Positions 7,927 to 17,005 of a stretch of DNA of 64,000 bases are shown here, in pieces (position 1 is the stretch's first letter; each line of letters opens with the position of its first letter). The stretch covers positions 1 through 64,000 of the forward strand of contig JBQCCR010000014.1 in the NCBI GenBank assembly GCA_051961995.1, read 5' to 3'. Both the position numbers and the translations under genes were made by a program. The notes under the pieces were generated by a model. That model saw only the letters and a list, made by a program, of their open reading frames with translations. It searched no databases and was not told where the DNA came from. The DNA is from 66-474 sp051961995. Its GTDB lineage: Bacteria; Pseudomonadota; Gammaproteobacteria; Xanthomonadales; Rhodanobacteraceae.

Positions 7927-9843
7927 ATGGGCACGCAGATGCAGCAGCAGCATCCGATGGTGGGCGCCGAAGGCGATCGCAACCAGGCTGCGCGGCGCGC
8001 GCTGGTGATCGGCGCGATCGGCGTGGTATTCGGAGACCTCGGCACCAGCCCGCTGTATACGATGAAGGAGGCCTTCTACGGCCCGCACGGCATGCCGGTC
8101 GGCACGCTCAACATCCTGGGCATCCTGTCGCTGGTGACCTGGACGCTGGTGATGGTGGTGGCGGTGAAGTACGTCGCCTTCATCATGCGCGCCGACAACA
8201 AGGGCGAAGGCGGCATCATGGCGATGATGGCGCTGGCCCAGCGTGCCACGCGCGGTTATCCGCGCACGCGCAAGATGGTGGTGCTGTTCGCGATCCTGGG
8301 CGCGGCATTGTTCTATGGCGACGGCGTGATCACGCCTTCCATCTCGGTGCTGTCGGCGATCGAGGGCCTGCAGGTCAGCGCGCCGTCGCTGTCGAATTAC
8401 GTGGTGCCGCTCACCGTGATCGTGCTGTTCGCGCTGTTCTGGTTCCAGAAGCACGGAACGGAAAGGGTGGGGCGCGTGTTCGGCCCGGTGATGGCGCTGT
8501 GGTTTGCCGCGATCGGCGCCATCGGCGCATGGAACATCTTCCAACATCCGCTGGTGCTGCGCGCGTTCAACCCGTGGTACGCGATCCAGTTCTTCATGCA
8601 CCACGGCTGGGGCGGATTCCTCGCACTCGGCGCGGTGGTGCTGTGCGTGACCGGTGCGGAAGCGCTGTACACCGACATGGGCCACTTCGGCCGGCGCCCG
8701 ATCCGGATCGCATGGTTCGGTTTCGTGATGCCGGGGTTGTTGTTGAACTACTTCGGCCAGGCCGCGTTGCTGCTGCACCATCCGGAAGCCGCGCAGAATC
8801 CGTTCTATCTCGCGATCCCGGAATGGGGCCGCATCCCGATGATCGTGCTGGCCACCGCGGCTGCGGTGATCGCTTCGCAGGCGGTGATCTCCGGCGCGTT
8901 CTCGATCACGCGGCAGGCGATCCAGCTCGGCTTCATCCCGCGCATGCAGGTGGTCCACACCTCGACCGAGGCGATCGGACAGATCTATTTGCCGTGGGTG
9001 AACCGGCTGTTGCTGCTCACGGTGGTGCTGGTGGTGATCGGCTTCGGTTCCTCCAATGCGCTGGCGGGTGCGTACGGCATTGCGGTGACCGGCACGATGG
9101 CGATAGATACCACGTTGTTCCTGGTCGTCGCGCGGCGGATGTGGAACTGGAACATCCGCCGCATCCTCGTGATCGGCCTGGTGTTCCTCACCATTGACCT
9201 CTCGTTCTTCGGCGCCAACACGCTGAAAATCCCCGACGGCGGCTGGTTCCCACTGGTGCTCGGAGTCGCGCTGTTCATCATCCTCACCACATGGCGGCGC
9301 GGACGCGAACTGGTGATACGCGAAATCAAGCAGAGCGGCCTGGCGCTGGAGCCGTTCATTGCCAGCATCAGCGAACATCCGCCGACCCGCGTCGCAGGCA
9401 CGGCGGTGTTCCTGACCAGCAACGCCGAAGCGGTGCCGCACGCGCTGCTGCACAACCTGAAGCACAACAAGGTGCTGCACGAACGCAACGTGATCCTCAC
9501 CGGTGAAACGCTGGAAGAGCCCTTCGCCGAACCCGGCGAGCGGACGCTGATCGAGGATTTGGGCCACGGCTTTTACCGCGTCACCCTGCGTTTCGGTTTT
9601 GCGGAGGATCCCGACGTGCCGCGCAGATTGGCGCGTTGCGGCGCGAAGGGACTCGGTTTCGACATGATGGACACCACCTTCTTCCTGTCACGCGAAACCA
9701 TCGTCGCCACCGAGCGACCCGGCATGGCGTTGTGGCGCGACAAGCTGTTCGCGTTCATGGCGCGCAACGCGCTGCCCGCCACCGCGTTCTTCCGCATTCC
9801 GGGCAATCGCCTGATCGAGCTCGGCACCCAGGTCGAAATCTGA
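7927..9843 (+). CDS. kup: KUP-family potassium uptake protein, first copy
   Basis: A 638-residue membrane protein with the Kup signature GVVFGDLGTSPLYTMKEAF at about residues 34-52, a block of about 12 hydrophobic segments to residue 440, and a carboxyl cytosolic domain of about 190 residues. Kup proteins import potassium, probably with protons. The core motifs RADNKGEGGIMAMM and FYGDGVITPSISVLSA are intact. It begins 5 bp after ruvA, so it is part of the ruv transcript, and is followed by a second kup. Confidence 0.93.
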   Translation: MGTQMQQQHPMVGAEGDRNQAARRALVIGAIGVVFGDLGTSPLYTMKEAFYGPHGMPVGTLNILGILSLVTWTLVMVVAVKYVAFIMRADNKGEGGIMAMMALAQRATRGYPRTRKMVVLFAILGAALFYGDGVITPSISVLSAIEGLQVSAPSLSNYVVPLTVIVLFALFWFQKHGTERVGRVFGPVMALWFAAIGAIGAWNIFQHPLVLRAFNPWYAIQFFMHHGWGGFLALGAVVLCVTGAEALYTDMGHFGRRPIRIAWFGFVMPGLLLNYFGQAALLLHHPEAAQNPFYLAIPEWGRIPMIVLATAAAVIASQAVISGAFSITRQAIQLGFIPRMQVVHTSTEAIGQIYLPWVNRLLLLTVVLVVIGFGSSNALAGAYGIAVTGTMAIDTTLFLVVARRMWNWNIRRILVIGLVFLTIDLSFFGANTLKIPDGGWFPLVLGVALFIILTTWRRGRELVIREIKQSGLALEPFIASISEHPPTRVAGTAVFLTSNAEAVPHALLHNLKHNKVLHERNVILTGETLEEPFAEPGERTLIEDLGHGFYRVTLRFGFAEDPDVPRRLARCGAKGLGFDMMDTTFFLSRETIVATERPGMALWRDKLFAFMARNALPATAFFRIPGNRLIELGTQVEI

Positions 9844-9847
9844 AAGG

Positions 9848-9905
9848 CGGGCTGTCGGCTGCCGTTGCCGGCAATGTGACCCCGCAACCGACAACCGGCA
9901 ACCGA
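9848..9905. repeat. Intergenic repeat upstream of the second kup
   Basis: The gap between the two kup genes is filled by repeated CAACCG/ACAACCGG units (9885-9904) preceded by a related sequence in the opposite sense (9850-9871), able to form an imperfect hairpin. The same sequence in reverse orientation lies after the second kup at 11805-11825, sharing a 14-bp core. Confidence 0.5.
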
Positions 9906-9909
9906 AAGC

Positions 9910-11799
9910 ATGAACGCTACCGCTGCAGATTTGCGTGTTCATCCTTCCCTGCGTGCGCTCGCGCTCGGCGCGATCGGCGTGGTCTTCGGCGACATCGGCA
10001 CCAGCCCGCTGTACACGATGCAGGAGGTTTTCAGCGAGAAATACGGCCTGCACGTCAGCAATGCCAGTGTGCTCGGCGTCCTGTCACTGATCTTCTGGGC
10101 GCTGATCCTGGTCGTCACGCTGAAGTACGTGACCTTCATCATGCGCGCCGACAACAAGGGCGAGGGTGGGATCATGGCGCTGATGGCGCTGGCGCAGCGC
10201 AGCGCGCGTGGCGAGCCGCGCCTGCGCTGGATCATTGCGGTGCTGGGCATCTTCGGCGCGGCGCTGTTCTACGGCGATGGCGTGATCACACCGGCGATGT
10301 CCGTGCTCTCCGCAGTGGAAGGCCTGAAGGTCGCCGAGTCCTCGCTCGTGCGCTGGGTGGTGCCGATCAGCGTGGCGATCCTGCTGCTGCTGTTTTTCGT
10401 GCAACGGCGCGGCACCGCCGGCATCGGCGCGGTATTCGGGCCGGTGATGTGCGTATGGTTCGCCGCGCTCGCGCTGCTCGGCGTGTATCACATCGTGCGC
10501 GAGCCGCAGGTGCTGGCGGCGCTGAGCCCGGCCTATGCGATCCGTTTCTTCCAGACTCACGGTCGTGGCGCGTTCATCGCGCTGGGCGGCGTGGTGCTGG
10601 CGGTGACCGGAACCGAGGCGCTGTACGCGGACATGGGCCACTTCGGCAGGAACCCTATCCGCGCGGCATGGCTGTGTTTCGTGCTGCCGGCGTTGCTCCT
10701 GAATTACTTCGGCCAGGGCGCGCTGCTGCTTGCCGATCCTTCCACGGTGGGCAACCCGTTCTATTTCCTGGTCCCGCGGCCGTTGCTGTATCCGATGATC
10801 GGGCTGGCCACGATCGCCACGGTGATCGCCTCGCAGGCGGTCATTTCCGGCGCGTTCTCGATGACGCGCGAATCCATCCAGCTCGGGTACGCGCCGCGCA
10901 TGCGGATCGTGCACACCTCGCGCATGTTGTCGGGTCAGGTCTTCGTGCCGTGGATCAACGGCATGCTGCTGGTGCTGGTCGTGCTGGTGGTGATCGGCTT
11001 CCGTTCCTCGGAAAACCTGGGTGCGGCCTACGGCATCGCGGTCACCGGCACGATGGTGGTGACCACGCTGCTGGCGCTGGTCGTGGAGCGCAGGCTGTGG
11101 CGCTGGCCGTGGCTCGCAATCATCGCCACCGCCGTGGTGTTCCTGTGCATTGACCTGGCGTTCTTCGGCGCCAACCTGATCAAGGTCGAGCACGGCGGCT
11201 GGTTCCCGCTCATTCTCGGGCTGCTGGTCTTCATCCTGATGACCACCTGGCGACGCGGGCGCGAACTGCTGTTGCGCCAATTGCGGCAGAGCGGCTTGGC
11301 GCTGACGCCGTTCATCGAGAGCATCAGCCAGCATCCGCCGCATCGTGTCCCGGGCACCGCGGTGTTCCTGACCGCCAACGGCAACGTGGTGCCGCATGCG
11401 CTGCTGCACAGCCTGAAGCACTACAAGGTGCTTCACGAGCGCAACGTGATCCTAAGCGTGGAGACGCTGGAGACGCCGGTCGCCGAAGCGGACGAACGCA
11501 TGGATCTGCACGACCTCGGCAATGCCTTTCATGTGCTGACCTTGCGCTTCGGTTTTGCCGAAACCCAGGACGTGCCCGCCGCGCTGGCGGATTGCTCGAT
11601 CAACGGCAGGGGTTTCGACATGATGGATACGACCTTCTTCCTGTCGCGCGAAACCATCGTGGCGAGCCCGCGCGAGGGGATGGCGCTGTGGCGCGACAAG
11701 CTGTTCGCCCTCATGTCGCGCAATGCGCTGGCTGCCACGGCGTTTTTCCGGATTCCCGGCAACCGGCTGGTCGAGCTTGGAACCCAAGTGGAAATCTGA
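9910..11799 (+). CDS. kup: KUP-family potassium uptake protein, second copy
   Basis: A 629-residue paralogue of the preceding gene with the same signature (GVVFGDIGTSPLYTMQEVF), pore motifs (RADNKGEGGIMALM, FYGDGVITPAMSVLSA) and an almost identical last stretch (AFFRIPGNRL then ELGTQVEI). The two copies differ across most of their length, so the duplication is not recent, but the carboxyl ends have stayed very close. Possible division of labour by affinity or pH is an inference. Confidence 0.93.
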   Translation: MNATAADLRVHPSLRALALGAIGVVFGDIGTSPLYTMQEVFSEKYGLHVSNASVLGVLSLIFWALILVVTLKYVTFIMRADNKGEGGIMALMALAQRSARGEPRLRWIIAVLGIFGAALFYGDGVITPAMSVLSAVEGLKVAESSLVRWVVPISVAILLLLFFVQRRGTAGIGAVFGPVMCVWFAALALLGVYHIVREPQVLAALSPAYAIRFFQTHGRGAFIALGGVVLAVTGTEALYADMGHFGRNPIRAAWLCFVLPALLLNYFGQGALLLADPSTVGNPFYFLVPRPLLYPMIGLATIATVIASQAVISGAFSMTRESIQLGYAPRMRIVHTSRMLSGQVFVPWINGMLLVLVVLVVIGFRSSENLGAAYGIAVTGTMVVTTLLALVVERRLWRWPWLAIIATAVVFLCIDLAFFGANLIKVEHGGWFPLILGLLVFILMTTWRRGRELLLRQLRQSGLALTPFIESISQHPPHRVPGTAVFLTANGNVVPHALLHSLKHYKVLHERNVILSVETLETPVAEADERMDLHDLGNAFHVLTLRFGFAETQDVPAALADCSINGRGFDMMDTTFFLSRETIVASPREGMALWRDKLFALMSRNALAATAFFRIPGNRLVELGTQVEI

Positions 11800-11802
11800 A
11801 GC

Positions 11803-11862
11803 ATGGTTGTCGGTTGCCGGTTGTTGGGGAGCGGCCATCGACGACTGACAACCGGCGACCTG
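11803..11862. repeat. Intergenic inverted repeat between kup and ruvB
   Basis: GGTTGCCGGTTGT at 11812-11824 pairs with ACAACCGGCGACC at 11848-11860 with one mismatch, giving a 13-bp hairpin arm. It is the inverted counterpart of the repeat in front of the second kup. It may terminate or stabilise the upstream transcript; no T run follows. Confidence 0.5.
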
Positions 11863-11882
11863 CTTTCCGGCATAATTCCCCC

Positions 11883-12926
11883 ATGACGGAAACCCGCCTG
11901 AGCGACGCGAACGCCGATCGCGTGGAACTCGCGATCGAAGCCACGATCCGGCCGCGCCGCTTCGACGAGTACATCGGCCAGCGCGCGCTGCGCGAACAGC
12001 TTGGCGTGTACATCGAGGCTGCGCGCGCACGCAACGACGCGCTCGATCACGTGCTGGTGTTCGGCCCGCCGGGCCTGGGCAAGACCACGCTCAGCCACGT
12101 GATCGCCAACGAAATGGGCGTGAACCTGCGCAGCACTTCCGGTCCGGTACTGGAGCGCGCCGGCGATCTCGCGGCATTGCTCACCAACCTGCAGCCGCGC
12201 GACGTGCTGTTCATTGACGAGATCCATCGCCTTTCGCCGGTCGTCGAAGAGGTGCTGTATCCGGCAATGGAGGATTTCCAGATTGACATCATGCTGGGCG
12301 AAGGCCCGGCCGCGCGTTCGATCAAACTGGACCTGCCGCCGTTCACGCTGATCGGTGCCACCACGCGGGCGGGCATGCTGACCAGCCCGTTGCGTGATCG
12401 ATTCGGCATCGTGCAACGATTGGAGTTCTACACGCCGGCCGAACTTGCGGCGATCGTGCAGCGCTCGGCGAAGATCCTCGGCATCGCCTGCGCGGAGGAC
12501 GGCGCGGACGAAATCGCCAACCGCTCACGCGGCACGCCGCGGATCGCCAACCGGCTATTGCGGCGGGTCCGCGACTTCGCGCAGGTGCGCGCGGCGGGCA
12601 CGATCACGCGCCAGGCGGCGGTGGACGCGCTGGCGATGTTGCAGATTGACCAGTGCGGCTTCGACGATCTCGATCGCCGCCTGTTGCGCACGATCATGGA
12701 GCAGTTCGAAGGCGGACCGGTGGGCGTGGAATCGCTGGCCGCCGCGCTCGCGGAGGATCGCGACACCATCGAGGACGTGCTGGAGCCGTATCTGATCCAG
12801 CAGGGCTATCTCGCGCGCACGGCACGCGGACGGCTGGCCACCGCGCGCGCCTGGCGGCATTTCGGCTGGAATCCGCCCGGCGGCGATCCGGCGCTGAACC
12901 TGTTCACCGAAAAGGTGTCCAAGTGA
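11883..12926 (+). CDS. ruvB: Holliday junction DNA helicase RuvB
   Basis: A 347-residue AAA+ motor that drives branch migration with RuvA. Walker A is GPPGLGKTTL (about residues 60-69), Walker B is LFIDEIHRL, sensor 1 is LIGATTRAG and the carboxyl winged-helix domain ends with GYLARTARGR. The ATG at 11883 gives MTETRLSDAN, matching other family members. It is separated from ruvCA by the two kup genes. Confidence 0.96.
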   Translation: MTETRLSDANADRVELAIEATIRPRRFDEYIGQRALREQLGVYIEAARARNDALDHVLVFGPPGLGKTTLSHVIANEMGVNLRSTSGPVLERAGDLAALLTNLQPRDVLFIDEIHRLSPVVEEVLYPAMEDFQIDIMLGEGPAARSIKLDLPPFTLIGATTRAGMLTSPLRDRFGIVQRLEFYTPAELAAIVQRSAKILGIACAEDGADEIANRSRGTPRIANRLLRRVRDFAQVRAAGTITRQAAVDALAMLQIDQCGFDDLDRRLLRTIMEQFEGGPVGVESLAAALAEDRDTIEDVLEPYLIQQGYLARTARGRLATARAWRHFGWNPPGGDPALNLFTEKVSK

Positions 12927-12942
12927 GCGAAAGGGGATCAGC

Positions 12943-13428
12943 GTGACTGTTCCATCGCCTGCCGGCGGGCCGGATGCTTCGGACTTGGAGAAAAGCCACG
13001 CTGACCGCTTTTCGGAGCCGGTGTTCAGTTGGCGGCTAAGGGTGTATTGGGAAGATACCGATGCCGGCGGGGTGGTGTATCACGCCGGCTATTTGAGATT
13101 TCTGGAGCGCGCGCGCACGGAGTGGTTGCGCGCACGCGGGTTGGGGCAGACGGAATTGCGCGAGCGGCACGGAGTCTTGTTCGTGGTGCGCGAGATCACC
13201 ACTGCGTTCGATAAACCGGCGCGGCTGGACGACGAGCTGGACGCGACGGTGCAACTTGCGCGTTCGCGCAGCGCGAGTCTGGAGTTGCAGCAAAGCCTGC
13301 GCCGTGTGCCGGATGGCGAAATCCTCACCCGCGCGCAGGTGCGGGTGGCCTGCGTGGAAGCGGACACCTGGCAGCCGTGCAGGATTCCGGAAGCGGTGGC
13401 GAATTTGATTGAAGACAACTTGCATTGA
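12943..13428 (+). CDS. ybgC: Acyl-CoA thioesterase YbgC of the Tol-Pal locus
   Basis: A 161-residue hotdog-fold thioesterase. The catalytic segment YWEDTDAGGVVYHAGYLRFLERAR (quoted here as YWEDTDAGGVVYH then YLRFLERAR) holds the conserved Asp and Tyr of the 4-hydroxybenzoyl-CoA type. It hydrolyses short acyl-CoAs or acyl-ACP in vitro and is the usual first gene of the tol-pal cluster. It starts with GTG at 12943 behind AAGGGG, and carries about 25 extra residues before the domain compared with E. coli. Confidence 0.88.
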   Translation: MTVPSPAGGPDASDLEKSHADRFSEPVFSWRLRVYWEDTDAGGVVYHAGYLRFLERARTEWLRARGLGQTELRERHGVLFVVREITTAFDKPARLDDELDATVQLARSRSASLELQQSLRRVPDGEILTRAQVRVACVEADTWQPCRIPEAVANLIEDNLH

Positions 13429-13430
13429 AG

Positions 13431-13481
13431 TCCGTTCGCCTTGAGCGTCCCGAGTTTGTCGAAGGGCCCAACGCGAACGGA
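13431..13481. repeat. Palindromic repeat of the TTCGCC...GTCGAAGG type
   Basis: Perfect 9-bp arms TCCGTTCGC (13431-13439) and GCGAACGGA (13473-13481) flank a TTTGTCGAAGG core. The same family occurs near the right end of the window at 63744-63851. It sits between ybgC and tolQ and may act as a transcript-stability or regulatory hairpin. Confidence 0.6.
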
Positions 13482-13510
13482 GCATGTAACCGGAGTAATC
13501 AAGGGCACGC

Positions 13511-14194
13511 ATGAACGGTGAACTCAACATCCTCGATTTGGTGCTGCACGCCAGCTTGCCGGTGAAGCTGGTGCTGCTGATCCTGGTGGTCTTCTCGTTC
13601 GCCTCGTGGGTGATCATCTTCCGCAAATGGGCGATGCTGGATGCCGCCACCCGCGACGCCGATGCCTTCGAGCAGCGCTTCTGGTCGGGGGCCGATCTTG
13701 CCGCGTTGTTCCGCGACGTCAGTGCGCGCGGCGAGGACGCCGGCGGCCTGGCTTCGGTGTTCGAAGCGGGTTTCCGTGAATTCGCACGCCAGCGCCAGCG
13801 CCGCAGTGGCGACCAGCGCGCGATCCTGGAAGCGAGCGAACGCGCCATGCGCGTCTCCGGCACGCGCGAGGTGGACAAGCTGGAACACAACCTGGAATTC
13901 CTGGCGAACGTCGGTTCGATCAGTCCTTACGTCGGCCTGTTCGGCACCGTGTGGGGCATCATGGTCGCCTTCCAGGGCCTGGGTTCGATCAAGGAAGCGA
14001 CCATCGCGATGGTCGCACCGGGCATTTCCGAAGCACTCGTCGCCACCGCGATGGGCCTGTTCGCCGCGATTCCCGCGGTGTGGGCGTACAACCGCTACGC
14101 CACGCGGCTCGAGCGGATCACGGTGCGCTACGACACTTTCCAGGAGGAGTTCTCATCCATCCTGCACCGCCAAATCCAGAGTGATGAAGCGTGA
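13511..14194 (+). CDS. tolQ: Tol-Pal system protein TolQ
   Basis: A 227-residue inner-membrane subunit of the proton-driven TolQRA motor, in the MotA/ExbB family. Three transmembrane segments lie at about 18-40, 135-157 and 170-190, with a cytoplasmic loop between the first two. The signature LANVGSISPYVGLFGTVWGI and the conserved segment PGISEALVATAMGLFAAIPA are intact. It is followed by tolR, tolA, tolB, pal and cpoB in the standard order. Confidence 0.95.
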   Translation: MNGELNILDLVLHASLPVKLVLLILVVFSFASWVIIFRKWAMLDAATRDADAFEQRFWSGADLAALFRDVSARGEDAGGLASVFEAGFREFARQRQRRSGDQRAILEASERAMRVSGTREVDKLEHNLEFLANVGSISPYVGLFGTVWGIMVAFQGLGSIKEATIAMVAPGISEALVATAMGLFAAIPAVWAYNRYATRLERITVRYDTFQEEFSSILHRQIQSDEA

Positions 14195-14217
14195 TGCTTC
14201 GTCGCGGGTGACCTGAC

Positions 14218-14667
14218 ATGCAACCGCTGCGAACGCGCAAACGCCGCAAGCTGAAGGCCGAGATCAACGTCGTTCCCTACATCGACGTGATGCTGGTGCT
14301 GCTGATCATCTTCATGGTGACGGCGCCGCTGTTGAATCTGGGCGTGGACATCCATCTGCCGCAATCGGCGGCGAAGGCGCTGCACGATCAAAAACAGCCG
14401 GTCCTGGTGAGCGTCAAGAAGGACGGTTCGCTGTATCTCACGCTCTCCGGTGGCAAGCGCGAGCCGATCGATGCGAATGCGTTGGAGACCAAGGTCGCCG
14501 CGTTCGTGAAAGAAAATCCGCAAGTGCCGGTGCTGATCGGCGGCGACGTGGATGCCGATTACGGCAAGGTGTATCAGGCCATGGTGCTGCTGCAGGAGGC
14601 CGGCGTGCCGAAGGTCGGATTGATGAGCCAGCCGCAGCCGGCGTCGAACGGCCATGGAAGCAAGTAA
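14218..14667 (+). CDS. tolR: Tol-Pal system protein TolR
   Basis: A 149-residue single-pass membrane protein in the ExbD family. Basic start residues are followed by AEINVVPYIDVMLVLLIIFM, with Asp23 in the membrane segment as the proton-relay residue, the same number as in E. coli. The periplasmic domain ends in the YQAMVLLQEAGVPKVGLM motif. Its end overlaps tolA by 14 bp. Confidence 0.95.
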   Translation: MQPLRTRKRRKLKAEINVVPYIDVMLVLLIIFMVTAPLLNLGVDIHLPQSAAKALHDQKQPVLVSVKKDGSLYLTLSGGKREPIDANALETKVAAFVKENPQVPVLIGGDVDADYGKVYQAMVLLQEAGVPKVGLMSQPQPASNGHGSK

Positions 14668-15574
14668 CGCCACGTCGCGCGCGGTCACCCTTTCCGCGCT
14701 GCTGCATCTGTGCATCGTCGGCTTCCTTGCGCTGGCGATGCTCAACTGCACCGATTGGGAAACGGTGACGGATTTCCTGCACCTGCCGAATCCGGTGACG
14801 TGTGCGCAACCGCTCCAGCCATTGGTCGGCCCGGTGATCGAAGCCACCCTGGTCGGTCCGGCCGCGGCGCCGCAACCGAAACACAGCAAGCGCGCGCAGC
14901 CGGCGAATCCGCCCCCGGAACAGCGCAACCTGCCCAAGCCGGAACTGCCCAAGCCCGCGCCGGTCAAAGTGTTGCCGCCGCCGCCCGAGCATCCCGACAT
15001 CAAGGATCAGGAGAAGATCGCCGACGTCGCGCAGCAGCAGGCCGATCAGCAGAAGGCGCAGGAAGAAAAGGAAAAGCAGCGGATGGCGGAGCTGACGCGC
15101 GAGCAGGAGGCCGACCGCATCCTCAAGCAACTGGAAAAGATCAAGGCGCAGCGCCAGGCCACCGAGAAGCAGATCAAGCTTGCGCAGCAGAAGGCGCAGC
15201 AACTTGCGGATTTGAAGAACACGCCGGAAAACCCGGAAGCCAACGACACCGTGCCGGCGGCGAAGCAGGCGATGACGGGCCAGAACGGCACCAACAACAA
15301 TGCCTACGTCGCCGCATTGCAGAACGCCATCACGCAGAATTGGCTGCGTCCGGACAATATCCCCGATGGCGTCGTTTGCCCGGTGGAGATCATCCAGATA
15401 CCCGGCGGTCAGGTGATTTCCGCCAAAGTATTGCCGGGTTGCCCGTTCAACGACATCGGCAGGCACTCGGTGGAAGCCGCGGTGCTGCGTTCCTCGCCCT
15501 TGCCTTACAAGGGCTTCGAGGATCAATTCCAGCGTCGGATCATTTTCAACTTCACCGTTTTGTCTTCGCAGTAA
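14654..15574 (+). CDS. tolA: Cell-envelope protein TolA
   Basis: A 306-residue bridge between the inner-membrane TolQR motor and outer-membrane partners. One membrane anchor (about 10-31) carries the Ser14-x3-His18 pair that contacts TolQR. A Pro-rich stretch (about 75-115) leads into a Lys/Glu/Gln-rich helical domain (about 118-190), shorter than in E. coli, and a carboxyl TolA/TonB-like domain (NAYVAALQNAITQNWLRP onward) with two cysteines. The first bases overlap tolR. Confidence 0.92.
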   Translation: MEASNATSRAVTLSALLHLCIVGFLALAMLNCTDWETVTDFLHLPNPVTCAQPLQPLVGPVIEATLVGPAAAPQPKHSKRAQPANPPPEQRNLPKPELPKPAPVKVLPPPPEHPDIKDQEKIADVAQQQADQQKAQEEKEKQRMAELTREQEADRILKQLEKIKAQRQATEKQIKLAQQKAQQLADLKNTPENPEANDTVPAAKQAMTGQNGTNNNAYVAALQNAITQNWLRPDNIPDGVVCPVEIIQIPGGQVISAKVLPGCPFNDIGRHSVEAAVLRSSPLPYKGFEDQFQRRIIFNFTVLSSQ

Positions 15575-15585
15575 GGATGGTGGCC

Positions 15586-16899
15586 ATGCGAAACCGCAGA
15601 TTCCTTTTCGCCCTGTTGCTGCTGCTCTGCACCGGATTGTTCGCGGCGCAGACGCAGGCGCAGGGCCTGACCGTGCAGATCGTCAACGGCGTGCCTTCGG
15701 CCATTCCGATCGCGGTGGTGCCGTTCGGGCAGGCTGCCGGACCGCCGCCTTCCACCGACATCGCCGACGTGGTGCGGATGGATCTGGATCGCTGCGGCAA
15801 GTTCCGTTCGCTGCCGCGCAGCGAGATCGTCGAGGCGCCGACCACCGGTGCCGAGATCAAGTTCCCGACCTGGCAGCAGTTGAAGCAGGACTACATCGTG
15901 GTCGGTCGCACCAGCGAGGCCGGTGGCGGCGCGCTGCGCGCGGATTTCGAATTGTGGGACGTCAACAAGCAGCAGCGCCTGCTCGGGCTGTCCATCACCG
16001 GCCAGGGCAGCGACCTGCGCCGCGTGGCGCACCAGATTGCCGACCAGATCTACCAGAAGATCATGGGCGTGCGGGGCGCCTTCGACACGCGCATCGCGTA
16101 TGTCACCGCGGTGGGCACGGGGCAGAACACGCAGTATTCGCTGATCATCGCCGACTCCGATGGCTACAACCCGCAAACCGTGGTGCGCTCGCGCGAACCG
16201 CTGCTCTCGCCGGCGTGGTCGCAGGATGGCAGCAAGCTCGCTTACGTGTCCTTCGAGCACGGCGATTCGGCGATTTACGTGCAGGATGTCACCACCGGTT
16301 CGCGCCGGCTGTTGTCGGCCAAAAAAGGCATCAACGGCGCTCCGAAGTTTTCGCCGGATGGTCGACGACTGGCGATGAGCCTGTCGTTCGAAGGCAACCC
16401 GGAAATTTACGTGATGGATCTGGGCAGCGGCGCAGTCACCCGTCTGACCCATAGCCTGTCCATTGATACCGAGCCCGAGTGGATGCCCGATGGCGGCAGT
16501 CTGGTGTTCACGTCCGACCGCTCAGGCAAGCCGCAGCTCTACCAGATTTCCGCGAGTGGCGGGACGCCCACGCGGCTGACTTTCCAGGGTCAATACAACG
16601 CGGATGTTTCGATCAGCTATGACGGAACCAAGTTCGCGATGGTGCAGGGCAACGGAAACGTGTATCGTATTGCGATCATGGACAAGAGCCTGGGCGGCCA
16701 GGTGAAGTTCGTCTCTCCGGGCAGTCTGGACGAGTCTCCGAGCTTCGCGCCCAACGCCAGCATGCTTCTGTACGCATCCACTGAAGGCTCGCACGGCGTG
16801 CTTTACGCCGTGTCGGCCGACGGGCGGGTGCGGCAGCGGCTGGTGCTTAGCGATGGAGATGTGCGCGAACCCGCCTGGGGCCCCTATCGGCAGCATTGA
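15586..16899 (+). CDS. tolB: Tol-Pal periplasmic beta-propeller protein TolB
   Basis: A 437-residue periplasmic protein with a signal peptide (about 1-25, ending AQTQAQ), an amino-terminal alpha/beta domain and a six-bladed propeller with repeats such as SPAWSQDGSKLAY, APKFSPDGRRLA and EPEWMPDGGSLVFTSDRSG. It binds Pal and TolA in turn during cell division. ATG 15586 is chosen because AAGGATGG lies at suitable spacing; an in-frame ATG at 15577 sits too close to that site. Confidence 0.95.
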   Translation: MRNRRFLFALLLLLCTGLFAAQTQAQGLTVQIVNGVPSAIPIAVVPFGQAAGPPPSTDIADVVRMDLDRCGKFRSLPRSEIVEAPTTGAEIKFPTWQQLKQDYIVVGRTSEAGGGALRADFELWDVNKQQRLLGLSITGQGSDLRRVAHQIADQIYQKIMGVRGAFDTRIAYVTAVGTGQNTQYSLIIADSDGYNPQTVVRSREPLLSPAWSQDGSKLAYVSFEHGDSAIYVQDVTTGSRRLLSAKKGINGAPKFSPDGRRLAMSLSFEGNPEIYVMDLGSGAVTRLTHSLSIDTEPEWMPDGGSLVFTSDRSGKPQLYQISASGGTPTRLTFQGQYNADVSISYDGTKFAMVQGNGNVYRIAIMDKSLGGQVKFVSPGSLDESPSFAPNASMLLYASTEGSHGVLYAVSADGRVRQRLVLSDGDVREPAWGPYRQH

Positions 16900-17005
16900 T
16901 GAACGGTTTACAGCAACCGTTCACGAGGCAGCATTGAAGGTAATCGAACAAAAGCAGCACAACAACCGAATCATCCTCAACCTCGTTCTAGTACAAGGAT
17001 TCGCC

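Noticed and set aside
7816..11436. Long antisense frames across both kup genes
   Set aside because: Very high His, Gln and Arg content and no recognisable fold; the plus strand has complete Kup proteins.
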